The notes under the pieces were generated by a model. It did not search any database and was not told where the DNA came from. It worked only from the letters and a program-made list of their open reading frames with translations. Below, one piece after another: positions 1-5,082 of a stretch of DNA of 6,369 nt. Position numbers and translations under genes: made by a program. Source of the DNA: Flavobacteriaceae bacterium. GTDB lineage: Bacteria > Bacteroidota > Bacteroidia > Flavobacteriales > Flavobacteriaceae. The DNA lies in assembly GCA_947377425.1 (NCBI GenBank), contig CANCFZ010000137.1:1-6369 (forward strand). Direction: 5' to 3'. Within the stretch, counting starts at the first letter, position 1. Each line of letters begins with the position of its first letter.

Positions 1-201
1 GATGAAAAACGAATTGCAATCAAAGCCGCAAAAGCAATGGATTTAAGAGTTGCAGGTGTTGATATTATTCGTTCGGCAAAAGGACCACTTTTGTTAGAAG
101 TAAATTCATCACCAGGCTTAGAAGGAATTGAAGGTGCAACTAACAAAGATATTGCTGGCGAAATGATTAAAGCTATTGAAAACAATATCAAACGTAAATA
201 G
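1..201 (+). CDS. rimK: RimK-type ATP-grasp ligase, C-terminal end (5' truncated by window)
   Basis: The window opens in frame inside this gene; 66 residues remain before TAG at 199-201. The peptide carries the closing signature of the ATP-grasp fold in RimK proteins: AGVDIIRS (residues 18-25), then LLEVNSSPGLEGIE (31-44). In this motif Glu33 and Asn35 would bind the catalytic Mg2+ ions. RimK ligases add glutamate residues to the C-terminus of ribosomal protein S6 in the cytoplasm, or make poly-glutamate, using ATP. The exact wording of the NSSPGLEGIE motif favours RimK over other ATP-grasp enzymes such as D-Ala-D-Ala ligase or glutathione synthetase. Acceptor specificity cannot be judged from this fragment. 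The gene is followed by 74 non-coding bases with a hairpin repeat, so it probably ends its own transcript. Confidence 0.85.
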   Translation, partial: DEKRIAIKAAKAMDLRVAGVDIIRSAKGPLLLEVNSSPGLEGIEGATNKDIAGEMIKAIENNIKRK

Positions 202-226
202 AAAATTATCTTAAAAAGAAATAGTT

Positions 227-258
227 CTTGTCTTCCTGAGCGCAGTCGAAGGATTTTT
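227..258 (+). repeat. Dispersed CCTGAGCGCAGTCGAAGG hairpin repeat, probable terminator
   Basis: The core at 235-252 reads CCTGAGCGCAGTCGAAGG. I recognise it as a variant of a short repeat (CCTGAGCGnAGTCGAAGGA type) scattered between genes in many Bacteroidetes and other bacteria. TCCT (234-237) pairs with AGGA (250-253), and CG (241-242) pairs with CG (247-248) around a CAGT loop. Five T follow at once (254-258), so on the + strand the unit could end rimK transcription. Recognition of the repeat family is from memory; the pairing and the T-run are seen directly. Confidence 0.6.
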
Positions 259-275
259 AATTTAAAAATAAATAA

Positions 276-791
276 ATGAACCCCTATTTAGACATCACAT
301 TAAGAAGCATTTCGGTATATTTTTTTATGATTATTGCGTTACGTATTTTTGGCAAAAAGCAATTATCGCAATTGAATACTGCCGATGTAATTCTGATTTT
401 ACTAATCAGTAACTCGGTTCAAAACGCAATGGTTGGTAATAATACTTCGCTCTATGGCGGAATTGTAGCTGCGCTAGCTCTTTTTATAATTAATTATGTT
501 TTCAAAAAAGTAATGTCTAAATCAGATTTTATTAAAAATTTAGTTCAAGATATTCCAGAAATACTTATTCATAATGGCAAAATTGAATTTGAAACTATAG
601 CTAAATTAGGAATAACTAACGACGAATTACAAGAAGCCATGCGAGAACATGGCGTTGAATATTATAAAGAAGTAAAATTAGCTATGTTTGAAATTGATGG
701 CAGCATTAGTATAATTTCGGGTGATAAAAACTTGAAACAAACGCATCACAAAAGAAAAATTCACAAAACATTAGGTAACTTAAATAACTAA
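276..791 (+). CDS. DUF421 family membrane protein (YetF/YcaP-like)
   Basis: This 171-residue protein has the two parts of DUF421 proteins. The N-terminal membrane part has hydrophobic segments near residues 8-23, 36-52 and 59-78, including the family hallmark RIFGKKQLSQLNTADVIL (23-40). The cytoplasmic C-terminal part contains EILIHNGKI (95-103), ITNDELQEAMREHGV (113-127) and a closing FEIDGSISII (138-147). YetF and YcaP relatives sit in the cytoplasmic membrane. Their biochemical role is unsettled; Bacillus homologues have been tied to spore germination and stability, which does not apply here. It is shorter than some members, which carry a longer second domain. The ATG at 276 follows an A-rich leader. 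The next gene begins 3 bases after the stop, so the two are probably co-transcribed. Confidence 0.85.
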   Translation: MNPYLDITLRSISVYFFMIIALRIFGKKQLSQLNTADVILILLISNSVQNAMVGNNTSLYGGIVAALALFIINYVFKKVMSKSDFIKNLVQDIPEILIHNGKIEFETIAKLGITNDELQEAMREHGVEYYKEVKLAMFEIDGSISIISGDKNLKQTHHKRKIHKTLGNLNN

Positions 792-794
792 ATC

Positions 795-1157
795 ATGAAC
801 TTAATTTCTCAAATTATCATCGGATTTATTGCAATTATACACATTTATATTTTGTGGTTAGAAATGTTTGCTTGGACAACTCGTGGCAAAAAAGTATTTA
901 AAACCATACCCGAAGATCAATTTGAAAAAACCAAAACAATGGCTGCCAATCAAGGATTATATAATGGTTTTTTGGCTGCTGGATTATTGTGGTCATTATA
1001 TATAAACGATGCTAATTGGAATAAAAATGTTGCTGTCTTTTTTTTAATTTGTGTTTTGGTTGCCGGACTTTATGGAGCCTCTACCGTTTCTAAAAGAATT
1101 TTTTATGTACAAGCGCTTCCTGCTATTTTGGGATTGTTGAGTTTGTTGTTACAATAA
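795..1157 (+). CDS. DUF1304 family four-helix membrane protein
   Basis: A 120-residue integral membrane protein with four hydrophobic helices near residues 5-24, 55-70, 78-97 and 101-119. Family landmarks are HIYILWLEMFAW (16-27), NQGLYNGFLAAGL (52-64), GLYGAST (91-97) and QALPAILGL (106-114). DUF1304 proteins are small bacterial inner-membrane proteins of unknown function, normally about 115-125 residues, so this one is complete. A transport role has been suggested for some, but nothing in the sequence identifies a substrate. The start at 795 lies 3 bases downstream of the DUF421 stop, with no room for a separate promoter. A hairpin 19 bases past the stop may end the transcript. Confidence 0.87.
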   Translation: MNLISQIIIGFIAIIHIYILWLEMFAWTTRGKKVFKTIPEDQFEKTKTMAANQGLYNGFLAAGLLWSLYINDANWNKNVAVFFLICVLVAGLYGASTVSKRIFYVQALPAILGLLSLLLQ

Positions 1158-1175
1158 AGGTGCTGGTTTAAAATA

Positions 1176-1219
1176 GAAACTCTACAAAAGCCTAAAACGA
1201 GACGTTTGCGGAGTTTTTC
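1176..1219 (+). terminator. Hairpin with T-run after the DUF1304 gene
   Basis: AAACTC (1177-1182) pairs with GAGTTT (1211-1216), and the enclosed sequence has a second perfect hairpin, AAACG (1195-1199) with CGTTT (1203-1207) around a 3-base loop. The right arm runs into TTTTTC. The position, 19 bases after the DUF1304 stop, fits a factor-independent terminator, though the long interior loop makes it weaker than usual. It could instead be the first stem of the structured region that follows. Confidence 0.4.
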
Positions 1220-1282
1220 ATAGGAACACTTTGCCTTTACTTTGAATTCGATAAAAAATGATTAATTTTATTCAAAGGAAAA

Positions 1283-1396
1283 CAGAGGTTAACTTTAGAC
1301 TTTGCTAGTTAAGAACTAGGCTTCGCATTAGTCCTCTGCCTTTCTATTTGAACCCAGTTGAATTGCTTAAAATAGAATGATAGACATAATGGTCTA
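1283..1396 (+). ncRNA. Structured RNA-like region, possible bridge RNA remnant
   Basis: Three helices follow one another. (1) CAGAGG (1283-1288) pairs with CCTCTG (1333-1338). It encloses ACT/AGT (1299-1301 with 1330-1332) and a perfect apical hairpin, CTAGTT-AAG-AACTAG (1305-1319). About ten unpaired bases lie on the 5' side and more flank the apical hairpin. (2) TTCTATTT (1342-1349) pairs perfectly with AAATAGAA (1370-1377) across a 20-base loop. (3) TAGAC (1381-1385) pairs with GTCTA (1392-1396). An outer stem closed by two single-stranded flanks around an inner hairpin matches the plan of the target-binding loop of IS110 bridge RNAs. TTCAAC (1415-1420) could alternatively pair with GTTGAA (1357-1362). 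The pairings are seen; the RNA identity is inferred and no promoter was identified. Confidence 0.38.
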
Positions 1397-1447
1397 ATAA
1401 AGGATCTAAAGAAGTTCAACATTTTTTATTATCCTAAATTCAAAGTT

Positions 1448-1512
1448 ATGAAAAATTATTTATTTCAAGTAGGAATAGACATTTAAAATTAAAATTTGAT
1501 GCAAACTTTTAA
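1448..1512 (+). pseudogene. IS110-family transposase N-terminal fossil, frameshifted and truncated
   Basis: From ATG 1448 the frame reads MKNYLFQVGIDI and stops at TAA 1484. Restoring one base between 1484 and 1485 turns the stop into a Ser-type codon, and the frame continues as K-L-K-F-D-A-N-F to TAA at 1510. The product VGIDISKLKFDA fits the start of IS110/DEDD recombinases, which open with a VGID(V/I)SK..(L/F)D motif; its first Asp is a catalytic residue of the RuvC-like domain. After 1512 no further recombinase sequence is recognisable, so most of the gene, normally over 300 codons, is lost. With only about 20 residues the match is suggestive, not proven. Confidence 0.48.
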
Positions 1513-1734
1513 GCAGGTTTTTTGCTGTTGTAAACAGAGAAACGCCTTATATAAATAATTATAAATTTGCATCGTAAATTTAACATTTTTTAGTTGTTTT
1601 TTATTATAAAATGCGGTGCTATAAACCGTAAGTGACAAATTCAGACTTGTCTCTACATAATTATTAAAAAAATAAAATTTAAAAAACAAGGTGCTTATTT
1701 TAGTTACTTTTATACCATACTATTCAATATACTT
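1513..1734. other. Gene-free AT-rich stretch with small inverted-arm element
   Basis: No convincing gene lies here. The only long open frame, on the minus strand at 1489-1689, has a low-complexity F/Y/N/K/L product, so it is taken as chance. Visible structures are the paired arms GCATCGTA (1569-1576) and TGCGGTGC (1612-1619), a short hairpin GACAA/TTGTC (1634-1638 with 1647-1651), and TGTCTCTAC just after it, which recalls GTAGAGAC-type flavobacterial repeats. TACTTTTA (1705-1712) resembles a -7 box for the gene at 1735, but no TTTG lies at the right distance upstream. Confidence 0.5.
1569..1629 (+). repeat. Small repeat unit with inverted arms, first copy
   Basis: GCATCGTA (1569-1576) can pair along all 8 positions with TGCGGTGC (1612-1619), counting G-T wobbles. 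TGCGGT (1612-1617) can alternatively pair with ACCGTA (1625-1630). The segment 1606-1629 recurs at 6347-6369 with two substitutions and one missing base, both copies ending in ATAAACCGT. Two partly diverged copies about 4.7 kb apart suggest a dispersed, non-coding repeat family. Confidence 0.45.
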
Positions 1735-1971
1735 ATGAAATTCGGATTCAGAGTACCCTCTTTAACCAAAAGCATCGCGGCACGAACTTCAGTGAAACGC
1801 ATCTTACAAAACCAATTGGGATTGAAAGCTCCTAGAGGTTATGGTTGGATTACCAATCCAAAAAAGTTTGCTTACAATAAAGTATATAATAAAACATCAC
1901 GAGGTTGCGTGGTAACAATATTAGTGTTCTTAGCAGTTCCAACAGGAATACTACTATGGTATTTTAATTAA
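1735..1971 (+). CDS. Small basic protein with C-terminal membrane anchor
   Basis: A 78-residue protein with a strongly basic N-terminal part (residues 1-57) and one hydrophobic helix at the C-terminus (about 59-76). The basic part contains FRVPSLTKSIAARTSVKR (5-22), KAPRGYGWITNPKK (31-44) and AYNKVYNKTS (46-55). From memory, small proteins and domains with the pattern PS(L/I)xKSIxART...NPKKxxYNKxYNKT occur across Firmicutes and Bacteroidetes, often near mobile or accessory genes. I know of no assigned function. The cationic domain could bind nucleic acid or acidic lipids, but this is inference. The ATG at 1735 is the natural start because the conserved pattern begins within five residues of it. 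The gene lies beside the insertion-sequence fossil and 8 bases before a micro-lipoprotein frame, in the least conserved part of the window. Confidence 0.62.
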   Translation: MKFGFRVPSLTKSIAARTSVKRILQNQLGLKAPRGYGWITNPKKFAYNKVYNKTSRGCVVTILVFLAVPTGILLWYFN

Positions 1972-1979
1972 ACACACGA

Positions 1980-2066
1980 ATGAAAAAATGGGTTGTAATG
2001 GTGCTTTTCTTTGGGCTTATAGCTTCATGCAAAAGAGTTCCCAACGCTTCCGCACGAATTCCTTAA
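1980..2066 (+). CDS. 28-residue micro-lipoprotein (or truncated lipoprotein)
   Basis: ATG 1980 to TAA 2064-2066 encodes 28 residues with a complete lipoprotein signal: MKK start, hydrophobic core WVVMVLFFGL (4-13) and lipobox LIAS-Cys (13-17). Cleavage before Cys17 would leave only 12 residues, including KRVPNASARIP. Such a signal is unlikely by chance in so short a frame, but the mature part is very small. It may be a genuine micro-lipoprotein like the entericidin or lysis-type class, or a lipoprotein gene cut short. If the frame shifts by one near the stop, about 20 further codons stay open to TGA near 2126, which slightly favours truncation. It starts 8 bases after the gene at 1735 and may be co-expressed with it. 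Confidence 0.45.
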   Translation: MKKWVVMVLFFGLIASCKRVPNASARIP

Positions 2067-2152
2067 TGTGGTAGTTAATGTGTTTTCAAAAATTTGCTCT
2101 TTTAGGTATTCAGCAAAGGGAAAGTGACTTATAAAAAAATAATTATTTTACT

Positions 2153-2183
2153 TTTTGATTAAAAATAAACTTACCTACATTAT
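2153..2183 (+). promoter_or_regulatory. Candidate Bacteroidetes-type promoter for the DUF2520 operon
   Basis: TTTTG (2153-2157) and TACATTAT (2176-2183) are separated by 18 bases, close to the Bacteroidetes sigma-A pattern of TTTG at -33 and TAnnTTTG at -7. The second box matches only part of its consensus. The location, 25 bases before ATG 2208 and after the accessory region, is right for the operon promoter. Confidence 0.3.
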
Positions 2184-2207
2184 TACTAAAATTACTACTT
2201 TAGCCAA

Positions 2208-2969
2208 ATGATAAAAGTCGTAATTATTGGTTCAGGAAATGTGGCGCAACACTTAATTTTGGCTTTCCAAAAAGCTACTGGAATTGAGTTGGTTCAAGCA
2301 TTTGCAAGAAACAAAAATAACCTCTCGAACCTAATCGATGAAGATAAAATAACTTCTGATTACAACCATCTGAAAGAAGCTGATTTATACATTATTTCTG
2401 TTTCTGATGATGCCCTAAATAACGTTTCGCATCTGTTGCCTTTTAACAATAAATTAGTAGCACATACTTCTGGAAGTGTTGCTATTGATGAATTGGGTAA
2501 CACCAATAGAAAAGCGGTATTTTATCCATTACAAACTTTATCTAAGAAAAAAGAAATCAATTTTAAAGAAGTACCTCTTTGTATAGAAGCTCAAAATGAA
2601 GCAGATTTAAAACTTTTGACTGAAGTAGCTAAAAGTATTTCGAATAAAGTATTTGAAGTAAACTCCGAACAACGAAAATCATTGCATGTAGCAGCTGTTT
2701 TTGTGAGTAATTTTGTAAATCATTTATACAAAATTGGAAGTGATATTTGTACAGAACACAACGTTCCGTTTGAAATTCTAAAACCACTTATTTTAGAAAC
2801 TGCCAAAAAAGTGCAAGTGCTTTCGCCAAATGATGCTCAAACAGGCCCAGCAAAAAGAAAAGACACTACAACTATAAACAAACATCTTGCCATTCTAACT
2901 AATGAAAATCAGCAAGAAATCTATAAAATTCTAACCAAATCTATAATTGATAATGGCAAAAAGTTATAA
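2208..2969 (+). CDS. Rossmann-like and DUF2520 domain protein
   Basis: A complete 253-residue cytoplasmic protein. The N-terminal Rossmann fold starts at once with KVVIIGSGNVAQHL (3-16), a glycine-rich loop for NAD(P) as in F420-dependent NADP oxidoreductase and ketopantoate-reductase-like folds. HTSGS (86-90) and FYPLQTLSKKKEI (105-117) follow. The C-terminal helical DUF2520 domain shows HVAAVFVSNFVNHL (160-173) and the diagnostic QTGPAKRKDTTTINKHL (211-227). The family is widespread and its substrate is not established; a dehydrogenase or reductase role is inferred from the fold. The ATG at 2208 is two codons before the first beta strand, which supports it. The 3' end overlaps the next gene by 17 bases, indicating translational coupling with the KdsC-like phosphatase, a neighbour pairing common in Bacteroidetes. 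Confidence 0.88.
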   Translation: MIKVVIIGSGNVAQHLILAFQKATGIELVQAFARNKNNLSNLIDEDKITSDYNHLKEADLYIISVSDDALNNVSHLLPFNNKLVAHTSGSVAIDELGNTNRKAVFYPLQTLSKKKEINFKEVPLCIEAQNEADLKLLTEVAKSISNKVFEVNSEQRKSLHVAAVFVSNFVNHLYKIGSDICTEHNVPFEILKPLILETAKKVQVLSPNDAQTGPAKRKDTTTINKHLAILTNENQQEIYKILTKSIIDNGKKL

Positions 2970-3480
2970 GGAATTATTAAACGAAATCACAACATTCATT
3001 TTTGATGTTGACGGAGTATTAACAGACAGTTCGGTTCATGTAACGCCTTCTGGAGAAATGCTTCGCATAATGAACATCCGTGATGGATTTGCAATGAAAG
3101 CTGCTTTGGAAAGCGGTTACAACGTATGTATTATTTCGGGAGGAAGCAATGAAGGCGTTAGAATTAGATTACGAAATCTAGGAATTCACGACATCCATTT
3201 AGCAAGTCCAAACAAAGTAGCAACTTTTAAAGAATACATTGAATTATATAATATTAATCCTGAACAAGTGTTATATATGGGTGACGATATTCCAGATTAT
3301 CATGTGATGCAATTAGTTGGATTACCCACTTGTCCGCAAGACGCAAGCCCCGAAATCAAAGCAATTTCAAAATATATTTCTCATAAAAACGGAGGAAAAG
3401 GTGCCGTTCGTGAAGTAATTGAACAAGTAATGAAGGTTCAAGGAAAATGGCATTTGTATTATGATGGAAAACATGATTAA
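2953..3480 (+). CDS. KdsC-like HAD-IIIA phosphatase (3-deoxy-D-manno-octulosonate 8-phosphate phosphatase family)
   Basis: A 175-residue HAD-superfamily phosphatase of the KdsC/YrbI type, which is capless and normally tetrameric. Motif I is FDVDGVLTD (17-25), with nucleophile Asp18 and acid-base Asp20. Motif II is ISGGS (61-65), motif III Lys88 in SPNK, and motif IV MGDDIPD (109-115). GGKGAVREV (147-155) matches the C-terminal segment that completes the neighbouring active site in KdsC. The usual reaction is hydrolysis of KDO-8-phosphate to KDO for lipopolysaccharide inner core. Related members act on other nonulosonic acid phosphates, so specificity is not certain. I chose ATG 2953 (MAKSYKELL). 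A TTG two codons upstream at 2947 would also open the frame but has no advantage. It overlaps the upstream gene by 17 bases. Confidence 0.88.
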   Translation: MAKSYKELLNEITTFIFDVDGVLTDSSVHVTPSGEMLRIMNIRDGFAMKAALESGYNVCIISGGSNEGVRIRLRNLGIHDIHLASPNKVATFKEYIELYNINPEQVLYMGDDIPDYHVMQLVGLPTCPQDASPEIKAISKYISHKNGGKGAVREVIEQVMKVQGKWHLYYDGKHD

Positions 3481-3511
3481 AAGGTACGAATTACGAAATA
3501 AAAGGTACGAA
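3479..3511 (+). repeat. Two 12-base direct repeats, AAAAGGTACGAA
   Basis: AAAAGGTACGAA occurs at 3479-3490 and again at 3500-3511, 21 bases apart, with a partial third echo (TTACGAA, 3491-3497). It fills the gap between the phosphatase stop and the prenyltransferase gene. GGTACGAATTACGAA-like tracts are, to my knowledge, common intergenic filler in Flavobacterium. A regulatory role is possible but nothing shows it. Confidence 0.6.
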
Positions 3512-3538
3512 ATTTAGAATTATAGATTAAAAACAAAC

Positions 3539-4465
3539 ATGAAATTTTTACAATTAATACGATACAAAAACCTATTACTACTTGCTTTAATGCAACTTAT
3601 TTTTAGATTTGGATATTTAGAACTTATTAAAATTCCGTTATCATTATTTTATTGGCAATACGCTATATTGATATTGGCTACAGTTCTTATAGCAGCCGGA
3701 GGATATATAATCAATGATATTTTTGATCAAGAATCCGATGCCATAAACAAACCCAAAAAAGTAATTATTGGAAACGCTATTTCGGAAACAAAAGCTTACA
3801 ACCTTTATGCAGGATTAACAATCTCTGGTGTAGCACTTGGGTTTGTTTTAGCCAATTCTGTTTCACATCCAAATTTTGCAGTAATTTTTGTATTGATTGC
3901 AACATTGCTTTATTTCTATGCAAGTACATTAAAACAAATAGCTTTAATTGGAAATATTGCAGTAGCTGGATTATTAGCTTTTAGCGTTATCATTATTGGA
4001 ATATTTGATATTATACCTAATACTTTTGAAATCAACCAACTACAAATGTCAGTGGCATTTGCTATATTAATGGACTATGCAAAATTTGCTTTTATTATCA
4101 ATCTTATTCGTGAAATAATCAAAGATATTCAAGATATTGAAGGTGATAAAGAACAAGATATGAAAACATTACCTATTATAATTGGTCAAAATAAAACTAG
4201 CAAATTAGCTTTTGTTTTGTTGCTTTTATCAACGTTATATTTATTCTATTATCTAAATAATTATTTGTTTGCAAACGATTTATATTACGGAATCATTTAC
4301 ATTCTTGTTTTTGTAATTGCTCCAATGATTTTATGTTTGATTAAAATTTTGAATGCAAAAGAAAAAAGCGATTATCATCAAATAAGCACTTTTTTAAAAT
4401 GGATTATTTTCTTTGGAATTTTATCTATAGCAGTAATCACCTTTAATATTAAACATCATGCTTAA
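3539..4465 (+). CDS. UbiA-family prenyltransferase (annotated type: geranylgeranylglycerol-phosphate geranylgeranyltransferase)
   Basis: A 308-residue integral membrane enzyme with about eight or nine hydrophobic helices. Both Asp-rich UbiA motifs are present: NDIFDQESD (59-67) and KDIQDIEGDKEQD (195-207). These bind Mg2+ and the prenyl diphosphate. The enzymes transfer an isoprenoid chain to an aromatic ring or, in the digeranylgeranylglyceryl-phosphate synthase branch, to a glycerol-phosphate ether lipid. Flavobacterial members in this gene neighbourhood are usually annotated as the latter. Members of Bacteroidetes also carry GGGP synthase homologues, so an archaeal-type lipid step is conceivable, but the acceptor is not visible in the sequence; menaquinone or heme O synthesis remain alternatives. 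The ATG at 3539 follows an A-rich leader after a 58-base gap. The 3' end overlaps the Maf gene by 8 bases. Confidence 0.86.
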   Translation: MKFLQLIRYKNLLLLALMQLIFRFGYLELIKIPLSLFYWQYAILILATVLIAAGGYIINDIFDQESDAINKPKKVIIGNAISETKAYNLYAGLTISGVALGFVLANSVSHPNFAVIFVLIATLLYFYASTLKQIALIGNIAVAGLLAFSVIIIGIFDIIPNTFEINQLQMSVAFAILMDYAKFAFIINLIREIIKDIQDIEGDKEQDMKTLPIIIGQNKTSKLAFVLLLLSTLYLFYYLNNYLFANDLYYGIIYILVFVIAPMILCLIKILNAKEKSDYHQISTFLKWIIFFGILSIAVITFNIKHHA

Positions 4466-5042
4466 TAATTATAAAATCATTTTAGCATCAGGTTCTCCAA
4501 GACGTCAACAGTTTTTTAAAGACTTTGATTTTGATTTTGAAGTGCGATTAAAAGAAGTAGAAGAAATTTATCCCAATCATTTAAAAGCACAAGAAATAAC
4601 CAATTATTTAGCAGAGCTAAAAGCAAAAGCATTTGAAGGAGAAATTGCCGATAATGAAGTATTAGTTACAAGCGACACTTTAGTTTGGTTACATGATAAA
4701 GCATTAGGAAAACCAAAAGATTACGACGATGCTTTTCAGATTTTAAAATCATTATCCAACGAAACACATGAAGTAATCACTTCGGTGTGTTTTAAAACTT
4801 CTAAGAAAACCGAAACTATTTTTGAAGTTACTAAAGTTACTTTTATCGAATTATCAGATAAAGCAATTCGTTACTATTTAGACAATTACAAACCTTATGA
4901 CAAGGCAGGAGCTTATGGAATTCAAGAATGGATTGGACTAATTGGTATTTCAAAAATTGAAGGTTCCTACACAAATGTTGTTGGTTTACCTACACAAAAA
5001 GTATACAAATATTTAACACAAACGTTCGAAGATAATTTGTAA
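4458..5042 (+). CDS. maf: Maf family nucleoside triphosphate pyrophosphatase
   Basis: A full-length (194-residue) Maf/Ham1-fold enzyme. Signature positions are LASGSPRR (9-16), which binds the triphosphate; TSDTLVW (71-77) with catalytic Asp73; GKP (84-86); DKAGAYGIQE (148-157); and GSYTNVVGLP (169-178). Maf proteins hydrolyse non-canonical or modified NTPs, or dTTP/UTP in the YhdE type, to monophosphates. This sanitises the nucleotide pool, and overexpression can block septation in some bacteria. KAGAYGIQE is compatible with the dTTP/UTP subgroup, but I cannot assign specificity firmly. The family's usual (A/G)DT motif reads SDT here, which I believe is common in flavobacteria. ATG 4458 overlaps the prenyltransferase stop by 8 bases, so translation is probably coupled. 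Confidence 0.93.
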   Translation: MLNNYKIILASGSPRRQQFFKDFDFDFEVRLKEVEEIYPNHLKAQEITNYLAELKAKAFEGEIADNEVLVTSDTLVWLHDKALGKPKDYDDAFQILKSLSNETHEVITSVCFKTSKKTETIFEVTKVTFIELSDKAIRYYLDNYKPYDKAGAYGIQEWIGLIGISKIEGSYTNVVGLPTQKVYKYLTQTFEDNL

Positions 5043-5082
5043 ATTTACATTTCATTTAAAAGCACCTAAATTGAAAAATGCA

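Larger units (their letters stand above)
1281..1512 (+). mobile_element. Decayed left end of an IS110-family insertion sequence (borders uncertain)
   Basis: This stretch joins a hairpin-rich non-coding segment (1283-1396) to a short reading frame from ATG 1448 that begins like an IS110 recombinase (VGIDI, then SKLKFDA after one restored base). In the IS110 group the non-coding region upstream of the recombinase gene encodes the bridge RNA, so order and orientation agree. Nearly all of the recombinase and the right end are missing. IS110 elements usually lack terminal inverted repeats and make no target duplication, so the exact borders cannot be read from the sequence. The left border may lie anywhere after 1157. 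Confidence 0.42.

Noticed and set aside
1342..1378. Short frame FYLNPVELLKIE read as a Y1 or IS3 transposase tail
   Set aside because: Only twelve codons, with no upstream open frame or supporting motif. The same bases form the perfect TTCTATTT/AAATAGAA stem, which explains them better.
1489..1689. Minus-strand open frame of 66 codons
   Set aside because: The product is low-complexity (F, Y, N, K, L), matches no family I know, and overlaps repeat arms and the transposase fossil. It is best explained by AT-rich sequence.
1158..1734. CRISPR array, tRNA or riboswitch in the large gap
   Set aside because: No regularly spaced repeats, no cloverleaf with CCA-proximal stem or anticodon arm, and no riboswitch core I recognise were seen.
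2136..2149. AT-only palindrome AAAATAATTATTTT
   Set aside because: It has no G-C pair and lies in a very AT-rich gap, so it is expected by chance and would be a poor terminator or operator.
2947..2952. TTG start for the KdsC-like phosphatase
   Set aside because: It would add only two residues (M-I) before a normal ATG at 2953, which gives the usual family length.
5071..5082. TTG start for the small hypothetical after maf
   Set aside because: An ATG four codons downstream is the simpler start, and the extra residues add no motif.
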